Below are positions 1 through 6,195 of a stretch of 14,299 nucleotides of DNA, piece after piece (the stretch's first letter is position 1; every line of letters begins with the position of its first letter). Under the pieces are notes generated by a model. The model searched no databases. It had not been told where the DNA came from and saw only the letters and a list, made by a program, of their open reading frames with translations. Location: assembly GCA_014859225.1 (NCBI GenBank), contig JACUUP010000029.1, forward strand, positions 1 through 14,299. The letters run 5' to 3'. A program made the position numbers and the translations under genes. The DNA is from Candidatus Aerophobota bacterium. Its GTDB lineage: Bacteria > Aerophobota > Aerophobia > Aerophobales > B3-G15.

Positions 1-1
1 A

Positions 2-529
2 GCACATCATTTCTCCTTAGATGGAGTAAACCGGGGCGGCAAAGCTCGTATCAAGATTCATCTTGAGATGTGTTATCGTAGAAACAGTTTTAAGTCAAGT
101 AGAGATAGGACGCTTATAAATCCATCAGTTCTTCATAAAGTGTCTCTTCAGACCTCCAATGAAAAGGTGATTGAGAAATTGAAATCAGCTGGAGTTCCCA
201 TAACAAAAGCTAAAAAAGGAATCAGGGTGCGAATTGCAAGTAGTGATCTAGAAAAAGCAGGAGTTATGGCTGAGTATCTTAAGAAAATTACCGGAGGTAT
301 TCTGGAAAGCAAATTTTCTCTGGGAACTTTGAATATACAGCATAAACCTGCCCTTGTTATCCCTGCCTCTAATGTGTTACGAGGTTTTTATCTACCTGTG
401 CTTAAGGGCTCAAAAGTTGTCTACGACAGGGTGGTTAAAGTCAAAGAAGAGATGAGGAAGGAGACAGTTTACGATTTAGAAGTAGAAAGAACTCATAACT
501 TTGTAGCTAATGGGGTTTTGGTCCACAAC
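2..529 (+). other. Intein (C-terminal part) inserted in helicase motif III
   Basis: The encoded peptide before base 530 does not belong to a helicase and ends in a textbook intein C-terminus. Block F reads VYDLEVERTHNFVANG (about 470-514). Block G ends Val-His-Asn (521-529), followed by Ser as the +1 residue of the C-extein (530-532). The exteins rejoin inside motif III, whose usual form is D-D-x-Q-S-I-Y-x-F-R-G-A, so the splice junction is inferred to be between Gln and Ser. The penultimate His and terminal Asn needed for Asn cyclisation are present, so it should be splicing-competent at this end. The visible central part (a basic stretch with HHF near 5-13, then a TSNEKVIEKL-type segment near 150-180) shows no LAGLIDADG motif that I can recognise. 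Whether a homing endonuclease is present cannot be judged because the N-terminal part is outside the window. Confidence 0.9.
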
Positions 530-2632
530 TCCATCTACAAATTCCGGGGCGCGGCTATAAGCAATATTTTAGGGTTTCTTGATACCTATCCTGATGCGCA
601 TCAGATAGTGCTTACTAAAAATTATCGCTCACCTCAGCCAATTCTTGATTGTGCTTACAGATTAATTCAGTTCAATAACCCGGATCGGCTGGAATTCAAA
701 AATAAAATTGATAAAAGGTTAGTTGCAGTAAAAAAAGATACAGCAAAAGTAAGGTTTTTCCACTACGATAGTGTGCTAAGTGAAGCAGAAGGGGTAGCAA
801 AACTCATTCAGGAAAAAGTTACGGCAGGTGAGTACAGGTGGCCCGATTTTGCTATTTTGGTGAGAGCCAACGATGATGCGGACCCTTTCCTGCGTGCTTT
901 AAATATGTCGGAAATTCCCTGGAGATTTTCTGGTAATGAAGGTTTGTATACTCAGCAGGAGGTCAAACTCCTCATTTGTTTTTTGCGGGCACTGGTAAAG
1001 TTAGAGGATAGTATAAGCCTTTACTATCTTGCAGCTTCAGAGATTTACCAGATGCCAGTTAGAGATTTAACGATGTGCATGAACTTAGCTTCTAAAATAA
1101 ATCGTTCCCTCTTTTATGTTTTTTCTCACCTGAATAGTTTACCTGAATTAAATGAAGAGCTGTCCGTAGAAGGTAGGGCTACTGTGGATAAAATTCTAAA
1201 AGAGATTGAGGATTACCTTAAGAAAAGTGTCAAAATTTCAACCGGAGAAATAGTATATCAATTTATAACAAAAACAGGATTTCTCAATAGACTCACAAAA
1301 AATCCTTCCCTCAAAAATGAGCAGAAAATAAAAAACATTGCCAGATTTTTCGAGCTTATCCAGAGTGCCAGTAGAATTTTGAGGGACAATAAAGCGGCTG
1401 AGTTTGTAAACTATCTTGACCTTTTAATTCAAGCGGGTGATAACCCGGCGGTAGCAGAGGCAGAACTTGAGGCTGATGCGGTTAATGTTCTTACCATTCA
1501 TAAGGCAAAGGGGCTTGAATTTTCCGTGGTTATCATGGTGAGTTTAATTAATGAGCGATTTCCTTCACGCTTTCGGCATGAGGCTATTCCTCTTCCCGAT
1601 GAGCTTATAAAAGATATTCTTCCCAGCGGAGACTTTCATCGTCAGGAAGAACGTCGTCTTTTTTATGTGGGAATGACCCGTGCTCAAAGGGAACTTTACT
1701 TTACAAGCGCAAAGGATTATGGAGGGAAAAAAACCCGAAAACCCTCACCCTTTGTGCTTGAGGCTCTGGATTTATCTCCCGCAGGTGTTCCCCCTTTTAA
1801 ATATTCTGCTCTGGAGGTTATTGAAAGAAATGCTCCCCAAAAAATAGCAGAAGAGGCCTCCTGGAGAAAAATCTCAAATGATGATATTGTTACACTTTCG
1901 CACTTACAAATTGATGATTATCTTACCTGCCCCTTGAAATATAAATATATCCATGTTTTGCGTGTTCCTATTTTGCGGCATCATGCCATAATTTATGGTA
2001 AGGCTCTTCATGATGCTGTTCAGGGCTATTATCGTCATAAAATACAGGGAAAAAAACTATCATTAGAGGAAGTTATAAGCTGTTTTGAAAACTCCTGGGT
2101 AAATGAGGGTTTTATAAGCAGGGAGCATGAAGAAAAAAGGTTGGAGGAAGGAAAGATTACTCTAATTGGTTTTTATCAGCGGGCAGAACACGAAGATGTT
2201 ATACCTTCTTATATAGAGGAGAAATTTAATTTTATTTTAAATAAAGATCGGATAATAGGGCGTTGGGATAGGGTGGATATAATAGAGGATAAGGTCATAA
2301 TAACAGACTATAAATCCTCACAGGTAGATGATAAAAAAAAGGCAGATGAAAGAGCCAAAAAAAGTCTTCAACTTGCCATATATGCTCTTGCCTATTACAA
2401 AATTTTTGGGAAGATACCTAACAGTGTTAGATTGCACTTTCTTGAGAATGGACTGGTGGGAGAGGTAGCTCCACGCGAAAGAGGTTTTGAATTAACTATT
2501 GAGAAGATAAAGCAGGCATCCCGTGGAATAAGAGAAGGGATTTTTGACTCTCAACCCACCTATATTGCTTGTCGCTACTGCCCCTACCAGGGTATATGTC
2601 CGGATGAGGATAGTAAAAAGTATATAGGGTGA
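2..2632 (+). CDS. UvrD/Rep-type (SF1A) helicase fused to a RecB-family nuclease, interrupted by an intein; 5' end outside window
   Basis: This frame is open from base 2, so the first in-frame ATG (68) lies inside the intein and is not the gene start. Helicase motifs I, Ia and II must lie upstream of the window. After the intein the host protein resumes with motif III (SIYKFRGA, from 530), then motif IV (NYRSP, about 620-640), motif V (TIHKAKGLEF, from 1493) and motif VI (EERRLFYVGMTRA, from 1646). The C-terminal third is a PD-(D/E)XK nuclease with GKALH (from 1997), GRWDRVD (2258-2278) and the catalytic D-Y-K (2306-2314). Four cysteines fit the iron-sulphur staple of AddB-type nucleases: one at 1928, then C-x2-C-x5-C from 2570. 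The architecture matches AdnA/AdnB-like or AddAB-like helicase-nucleases that process DNA double-strand ends; that role is inferred. The last bases overlap or abut pyrF, so the two may be co-transcribed. Family assignment is firm, the precise orthologue is not. Confidence 0.9.
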   Translation, partial: AHHFSLDGVNRGGKARIKIHLEMCYRRNSFKSSRDRTLINPSVLHKVSLQTSNEKVIEKLKSAGVPITKAKKGIRVRIASSDLEKAGVMAEYLKKITGGILESKFSLGTLNIQHKPALVIPASNVLRGFYLPVLKGSKVVYDRVVKVKEEMRKETVYDLEVERTHNFVANGVLVHNSIYKFRGAAISNILGFLDTYPDAHQIVLTKNYRSPQPILDCAYRLIQFNNPDRLEFKNKIDKRLVAVKKDTAKVRFFHYDSVLSEAEGVAKLIQEKVTAGEYRWPDFAILVRANDDADPFLRALNMSEIPWRFSGNEGLYTQQEVKLLICFLRALVKLEDSISLYYLAASEIYQMPVRDLTMCMNLASKINRSLFYVFSHLNSLPELNEELSVEGRATVDKILKEIEDYLKKSVKISTGEIVYQFITKTGFLNRLTKNPSLKNEQKIKNIARFFELIQSASRILRDNKAAEFVNYLDLLIQAGDNPAVAEAELEADAVNVLTIHKAKGLEFSVVIMVSLINERFPSRFRHEAIPLPDELIKDILPSGDFHRQEERRLFYVGMTRAQRELYFTSAKDYGGKKTRKPSPFVLEALDLSPAGVPPFKYSALEVIERNAPQKIAEEASWRKISNDDIVTLSHLQIDDYLTCPLKYKYIHVLRVPILRHHAIIYGKALHDAVQGYYRHKIQGKKLSLEEVISCFENSWVNEGFISREHEEKRLEEGKITLIGFYQRAEHEDVIPSYIEEKFNFILNKDRIIGRWDRVDIIEDKVIITDYKSSQVDDKKKADERAKKSLQLAIYALAYYKIFGKIPNSVRLHFLENGLVGEVAPRERGFELTIEKIKQASRGIREGIFDSQPTYIACRYCPYQGICPDEDSKKYIG

Positions 2633-2637
2633 AAATT

Positions 2638-3348
2638 ATGCAAAATATTCAAAGAAAAGATAGATTGATTTTGGCTCTGGATGTTGATACCGAGGATGAG
2701 GCAAAGAAGCTGGTTTTAGATTTGAGGGAGTGGGTGAGTTTTTTTAAAGTAGGAATGAGACTTTTTTTTAGATACGGTCCTCAAATTGTGAACTCTGTGC
2801 AGAGGGCAGGAGGGGCAATCTTCCTTGATGCAAAACTGCACGATATACCTTCTGTGGTGGAGGCTGCGGTTAGAGTGATTGGTAGAATGGGTGTGAGTAT
2901 GGTAACCATCCATACCCTGGGTGGAAAAGATATGATGAGAAGGGCAAAAGAAGCGGCAAAAGAGGAGAGCCCCCGCATGAAAGTGCTGGGAGTTACCCTT
3001 TTGACGTCTATGGACGATAGAATTTTAAGAGAGGAGCTTGGCGTAAAAGAGAGTGTACAGGAAAAAGTGCTTTTTCTTGCCTTGAGGGCACAAGAAGCGG
3101 GATTAGATGGAGTTGTTTGCTCGGGCAGGGAGGTTAGAATTCTAAGAGAGTCCCTGGGTCCTGATTTTATCCTGGTTGTTCCGGGTATAAGAAAGGAAAA
3201 AATAGAAGGTGATGAACAAAAAAGAGTTTTAACCCCCACCGAGGCGATTAAACAGGGAGCCGATTATCTGGTGATTGGTCGTCCCATTCTGCAAGCCTCT
3301 AACCCTGCTACTGTGGCAAAAGAGATGGCGTCAGGTTTTGACATTTGA
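2638..3348 (+). CDS. pyrF: Orotidine 5'-phosphate decarboxylase
   Basis: This enzyme decarboxylates OMP to UMP, the last step of de novo pyrimidine synthesis, in the cytosol. The protein is a short TIM barrel of about 236 residues, normal for the bacterial family. Visible landmarks are LALDVDT near the N-terminus, the FKVG strand, the catalytic D-x-K-x-x-D array (DAKLHD, about residues 64-69), TIHTLGG, and a C-terminal phosphate-binding VIGRPI. I prefer ATG 2638 because GGTGA lies 5 bases upstream. A GTG at 2629 is in frame and overlaps the helicase stop (GTGA) but has no good ribosome binding site. Either way the gene is probably translated in one transcript with the helicase-nuclease. The last codons and TGA stop fall inside a dispersed repeat (3327-3353), so the C-terminal SGFDI tail may be a replacement of the ancestral end. 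Confidence 0.95.
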   Translation: MQNIQRKDRLILALDVDTEDEAKKLVLDLREWVSFFKVGMRLFFRYGPQIVNSVQRAGGAIFLDAKLHDIPSVVEAAVRVIGRMGVSMVTIHTLGGKDMMRRAKEAAKEESPRMKVLGVTLLTSMDDRILREELGVKESVQEKVLFLALRAQEAGLDGVVCSGREVRILRESLGPDFILVVPGIRKEKIEGDEQKRVLTPTEAIKQGADYLVIGRPILQASNPATVAKEMASGFDI

Positions 3349-3353
3349 CATTC
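3327..3353 (-). repeat. Dispersed inverted repeat, left arm (copy A) flanking the restriction-modification cassette
   Basis: Bases 3331-3352 match the reverse complement of 4928-4949 at 19 of 22 positions without gaps. The copy covers the end of pyrF including its stop codon. Related copies lie at 6160-6192 and 13960-14016. It contains two TTGACA hexamers (3338-3343 and 3345-3350) pointing towards the downstream genes. Confidence 0.75.
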
Positions 3354-3421
3354 AGAGTTTTTGTGGTACTTTAGAGATACCATGGCAAGACAATTGAGAC
3401 TATCATTACTGATGGGGAAAT

Positions 3422-3898
3422 ATGATAAACATTAAAGACATCCAGTCAAAATACAAAAAAGCCATTCTTGAATCCCAAAAGCTTTATGCAGATAGAAGGG
3501 CAAAAGATACTGCTGGTGCCGTAAGATATACTAAAGGCAAAATAGTTGAAGATATCACGAAAGATATTATAAAAATAGCATGGTCAAAAATATCCTCCGA
3601 TGAAACTAGACTGAGAATGGACAAGAAGAAAGTTGTTATTAAAACAAATGATGAAATATATAAATTGTCTCAAGATATACATATTTATATTGATAATATA
3701 TTCAAAATCAGTGTTGAGTGTAAGTCTTATACTGAAGTCGCCATGTATAAAAGAGTTTTGATTGACGCGAGTCTCTTAAAAGAGGCTGTGCCTACGATAA
3801 ATGCTTTTTTCATAATCCAATTAGAAAATTTTTTAAACCGCTACGAGATGAAAGACTTAATTATGCCATTGAACTATTCAGAAAAGCAATGCTTATAG
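3422..3898 (+). CDS. Type II restriction endonuclease-like protein (PD-(D/E)XK), probably frame-interrupted at its C-terminus
   Basis: The 158-residue product has a predicted PD-(D/E)XK core: Asp91, then Glu99-Cys-Lys101 in the strand ISVECKSY, followed by a helix with YKRVLIDASLLK. This is the usual arrangement of restriction endonucleases. I do not recognise the specific family or target. GGGG about 5-8 bases before ATG 3422 can serve as ribosome binding site. The protein is short for a complete enzyme. Its last 20 residues (after LENFLN) look less natural than the overlapping -1 frame, which is open from 3766 and reads ERLNYAIELFRKAM into the next gene. A one-base loss in the T6 run (3829-3834), a sequencing error, or -1 frameshifting at 3832-3838 would explain this. 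It overlaps the methyltransferase by 10 bases, supporting a restriction-modification pair. Function inferred, not proven. Confidence 0.6.
   Translation: MINIKDIQSKYKKAILESQKLYADRRAKDTAGAVRYTKGKIVEDITKDIIKIAWSKISSDETRLRMDKKKVVIKTNDEIYKLSQDIHIYIDNIFKISVECKSYTEVAMYKRVLIDASLLKEAVPTINAFFIIQLENFLNRYEMKDLIMPLNYSEKQCL
3832..3838 (+). promoter_or_regulatory. Possible -1 ribosomal frameshift heptamer T TTA AAC
   Basis: In the endonuclease frame the codons read TTA (3833-3835) and AAC (3836-3838) preceded by T, which fits the X XXY YYZ rule. UUUAAAC is a well-known slippery heptamer in coronaviruses. A -1 slip here enters the frame that continues without a stop through the methyltransferase to 4851, giving a predicted 476-residue fusion. 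I see no clear downstream stem-loop or upstream Shine-Dalgarno-like stimulator. Bacterial sites more often use A-rich heptamers, so chance or a homopolymer deletion remains quite possible. Confidence 0.3.
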
Positions 3899-4851
3899 GT
3901 CAAGATATAGAAAAAGGAGGTATAGGGGAGCCATTTTCTGATTATAAAACTTCAAGGGCATATCCTGATGCTAAACTTTTAAGAAGAGAGAGAAAAGTCG
4001 TTGACCGAGTTGAAAAGGAGAAAATACGAGGAGGAACCAAGGAGTTAACTAAAATACAATCTGAAATTTCTAACATTGATGTTTCTGCGATAGTAAATAA
4101 AATTGTATGTGGTGATAGTGAGAATATATTAAAAGAATTTTCAGATAATTTTGTTGATATTATTATTACATCGCCACCATATAATTTTGGATTGAATTAT
4201 AAAAATGATAAAAATAAAGATGCTATATACTGGCACGATTACTTTGATAAATTGAATAGAATTTGGAAAGAGTGTTATCGTGTGCTAAAGCCAGCTGGGA
4301 GAATTTGTGTTAATATTCAACCATTATTCTCCGATTATATGCCCACCCACCATATTATCTCAAAGCAATTGTTAGACTTAGGATTGCTCTGGAAAGCTGA
4401 GATACTTTGGGAAAAACACAACTATAATTGTAAATATACTGCGTGGGGCAGTTGGAAAAGTCCAAGTATGCCTTATTTGAAATATACATGGGAATTTATT
4501 GAAGTATTTTGTAAAGAATCGCACAAGAAAAATGGCGAATCTAATAAAATAGATATTACTGGAGATGAATTTAAGAACTGGGTTTATGCAAAATGGGACA
4601 TCGCACCAGAAAGCAATATGAAAAAATATAATCATCCGGCGATGTTTCCGGAAGGATTAGTGGCAAGATTATTAAAGTTGTTTAGTTATCAAGAGGATAT
4701 TGTTTTAGACCCATTTAATGGGGTAGGCACTACCACATTAGTAGCATATAAATTAAGAAGGAAGTATATCGGTATAGACATTTCAGAGGAATATTGTAAA
4801 ACTGCAGAAAAGAGATTAAAAGACGAACAAAAGCAAACGAGATTATTTTAA
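3889..4851 (+). CDS. Beta-class DNA methyltransferase (TSPPY type, N4-cytosine or N6-adenine)
   Basis: Transfers a methyl group from S-adenosylmethionine to an exocyclic amino group in DNA, probably protecting host DNA from the neighbouring endonuclease. Catalytic motif IV (TSPPYNFG, residues 94-101) precedes the SAM-binding motif I (DPFNGVGTT, residues 274-282, then KYIGIDISEEY), the beta-class order. SPPY is commonest in N4-cytosine enzymes, but N6-adenine enzymes with it exist, so the modified base is open. The catalytic domain starts near residue 68 (IVNKIVCGDS). The preceding 65 or so residues are a charged segment that may really be the C-terminal part of the endonuclease. ATG 3889 has no convincing ribosome binding site. 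AGGAGG at 4029-4034 is not followed by an in-frame ATG, GTG or TTG at useful distance. Start therefore uncertain, family certain. Composition is A+T-rich compared with the flanking genes. Confidence 0.85.
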   Translation: MLIGQDIEKGGIGEPFSDYKTSRAYPDAKLLRRERKVVDRVEKEKIRGGTKELTKIQSEISNIDVSAIVNKIVCGDSENILKEFSDNFVDIIITSPPYNFGLNYKNDKNKDAIYWHDYFDKLNRIWKECYRVLKPAGRICVNIQPLFSDYMPTHHIISKQLLDLGLLWKAEILWEKHNYNCKYTAWGSWKSPSMPYLKYTWEFIEVFCKESHKKNGESNKIDITGDEFKNWVYAKWDIAPESNMKKYNHPAMFPEGLVARLLKLFSYQEDIVLDPFNGVGTTTLVAYKLRRKYIGIDISEEYCKTAEKRLKDEQKQTRLF

Positions 4852-4927
4852 CAAGTTTAAGGAAAGAATAAGAAAAGATAAAAAATTAATGAAGTTAAAG
4901 GCTGACCTTGTAGAAGCTTTAAAATCA

Positions 4928-4954
4928 AATGTCAAATGCTAAGACCTGACCCCC
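4928..4954 (+). repeat. Dispersed inverted repeat, right arm (copy B)
   Basis: Inverted relative to the copy at the end of pyrF. It contains AAGACCTGACCCC, which recurs in variant form at 6160-6192 and 13984-14016. The upstream ATG of ribD (4936) lies inside it. Confidence 0.75.
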
Positions 4955-6036
4955 AAATGTATATGAGGATGGCGCTGAGACTTGCCCGGAGAGGAGAGGG
5001 GAATATTTCTCCTAATCCCATGGTGGGAGCGGTTATAGTAAAAAATGGGAAGGTAGTAGGGAAAGGTTACCATAAATACTTTGGTGGACCTCATGCGGAA
5101 GTTGAAGCTATAAAGAATGCAGGAGTAAAAGCAAAGGGGGCTACTCTTTTTGTAACGTTAGAGCCCTGTTCTCACTTCGGGAAAACCCCACCTTGCACCC
5201 AGGCAATAATTAAGGCGGGTATCAAAAAAGTAGTAGCGGCAACTTTTGACCCCAATCCACTCAATCGGGGAAAAGCATTTGAGATACTGAAAGAAGCTGG
5301 AATAGATACAGAAGTCGGTGTGCTGGAGGAGGAAGCAAAAAAAGTCAACCAGTACTTTTTTAAGTATATCAGCACAAAAATTCCGTATGTAACGGTCAAA
5401 GCGGCAACAAGCCTTGATGGAAAGATAGCGACCTTCAAAGGGGAATCAAAGTGGATAACCTCTGAGCGGTCCCGAAGGTGGGGTAAAAAGCTTCGTGATA
5501 AGGTGGATGCTATTTTAGTGGGTATCAATACCGTGATGAAAGATGACCCTGAGCTTTTACCTTTAAAAAATAAAAAAAGATATCTGCGCGTAGTTTTAGA
5601 TACACATCTGAAAATACCTTTGGGTGCAAAAATCCTTGAGCAACAGTCTAATTTTCCTACCCTTATATTTACCGGCTCCCACACTGGTATAGATAAAATG
5701 AAAGTTCTGACAGAAAAGGGTGTAGGGGTAAAAATTGTTGAGGAAAAAGAGGGTAGGGTTAATTTGGGGAAAGTTTTGCAAGAGCTTGGCAAAATGGAAA
5801 TTGCATCTCTTCTGGTAGAAGGAGGAGGAGAAGTTATTGCCTCTTTTATAAAAGAAAATCAGGTAGATGAGCTATTTTTATTTTTATCTCCCTGCATAAT
5901 CGGGGGAAAAGAAGCACCCACCTGGGTTGAGGGTGAAGGCTTTTGCCTGCTCAAAGATGCAACAAAAGTTAAGATAGAGAGTATACGAAGAGTAGGTGAG
6001 GATGTCTTACTGCGGGGCAAGGTTTTGAGTATTTGA
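4936..6036 (+). CDS. ribD: Bifunctional diaminohydroxyphosphoribosylaminopyrimidine deaminase / 5-amino-6-(5-phosphoribosylamino)uracil reductase
   Basis: Catalyses the second and third steps of riboflavin synthesis from GTP: pyrimidine ring deamination, then NADPH-dependent reduction of the ribosyl side chain. The N-terminal cytidine-deaminase-like domain carries the zinc site H53-A-E55 plus P77-C78 and C87 (PCSHFGKTPPC). The C-terminal reductase domain begins near residue 151 (YVTVKAATSLDGKIA) with SKWIT and the later LLVEGGGEV nucleotide-site segment. Length 366 matches the family (E. coli 367). ATG 4936 lies within a dispersed repeat; ATG 4957 (MYMRMALRLA) corresponds better to where the family's conserved part begins. 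Neither has a clear ribosome binding site, so the 5' end may have been altered by the repeat. No other rib genes are adjacent, and the gene stands alone between the cassette and the convergent asd operon. No FMN riboswitch is visible upstream. Confidence 0.95.
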   Translation: MLRPDPQMYMRMALRLARRGEGNISPNPMVGAVIVKNGKVVGKGYHKYFGGPHAEVEAIKNAGVKAKGATLFVTLEPCSHFGKTPPCTQAIIKAGIKKVVAATFDPNPLNRGKAFEILKEAGIDTEVGVLEEEAKKVNQYFFKYISTKIPYVTVKAATSLDGKIATFKGESKWITSERSRRWGKKLRDKVDAILVGINTVMKDDPELLPLKNKKRYLRVVLDTHLKIPLGAKILEQQSNFPTLIFTGSHTGIDKMKVLTEKGVGVKIVEEKEGRVNLGKVLQELGKMEIASLLVEGGGEVIASFIKENQVDELFLFLSPCIIGGKEAPTWVEGEGFCLLKDATKVKIESIRRVGEDVLLRGKVLSI

Positions 6037-6046
6037 TACTTAATAC

Positions 6047-6069
6047 AAAAAGGGGACAGACCCCTTTTT
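6047..6069. terminator. Palindrome, copy 1: possible bidirectional terminator after ribD
   Basis: A5-G4, loop ACAGA, C4-T5: a perfect 9-bp stem, 10 bases after the ribD stop. It is followed by T tracts read in either direction and lies between two convergent genes. It recurs exactly at 6094-6116, so it is also a repeat element. Terminator function is inferred from shape and position. Confidence 0.55.
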
Positions 6070-6093
6070 GGGTACTCAGTGAACCAAAGTAAG

Positions 6094-6116
6094 AAAAAGG
6101 GGACAGACCCCTTTTT
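6094..6116. terminator. Palindrome, copy 2: possible bidirectional terminator
   Basis: Identical 23-base copy of the palindrome at 6047-6069, offset by 47 bases. Read on the minus strand it can end the asd operon transcript. Confidence 0.5.
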
Positions 6117-6128
6117 GATGGGTTTGAT

Positions 6129-6147
6129 GACAGGCGAGACGCCTGTC
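6129..6147. repeat. REP-like hairpin
   Basis: GACAGGCG, loop AGA, CGCCTGTC: a perfect 8-bp G+C-rich stem with a 3-base loop. It has no trailing T tract, so it resembles a repetitive extragenic palindrome more than a terminator. Only one copy is in this window. Confidence 0.5.
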
Positions 6148-6159
6148 CTCCTGTAGATG

Positions 6160-6192
6160 TTGTGGAATGTCAAATGCTCAAGCCCTGACCTC
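6160..6192 (+). repeat. Dispersed repeat (copy C) beside the end of asd
   Basis: Bases 6160-6182 are identical to 13984-14006, and the following CCTGACC resembles the arm shared with 4928-4954. It ends 3 bases from the asd stop codon. Confidence 0.75.
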
Positions 6193-6195
6193 AAG

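Larger units (their letters stand above)
3327..4954. mobile_element. Putative restriction-modification cassette bounded by inverted repeats
   Basis: An A+T-rich segment carrying an endonuclease-like and a methyltransferase gene lies between pyrF and ribD, two ordinary biosynthetic genes. It is bounded by inverted copies of one repeat (3327-3353 minus, 4928-4954 plus; 19 of 22 positions match in the core). No transposase or integrase is encoded inside, and I see no clear target-site duplication. If it was mobilised, the enzyme acted in trans, or the genes inserted into or recombined with a pre-existing short repeat element. The mobile-element reading is an inference from composition, cargo and boundaries. 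Confidence 0.5.

Noticed and set aside
68-2632. ATG 68 as the start of the helicase gene
   Set aside because: The frame is open to the window edge and base 68 is inside the intein, so the true start and the first helicase motifs are upstream of the window.
2781-3239. Long antisense open frames opposite pyrF, ribD, asd and the transporter genes
   Set aside because: They lie opposite well-supported conserved genes, encode low-complexity Ser/Pro/Leu/Phe-rich peptides and show no family motifs.
4820-4942. Open frame of about 40 codons after the methyltransferase, ending MKLKADLVEALKSNVKC
   Set aside because: The only ATG gives 17 residues, there is no ribosome binding site and the end lies in repeat sequence. 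It may be a gene remnant but cannot be supported as a gene.
6047-6116. Two identical repeats with regular spacing as a minimal CRISPR array
   Set aside because: Only two copies, each a perfect A/T-flanked palindrome typical of a terminator or dispersed repeat, with a 24-base gap and no cas genes nearby.
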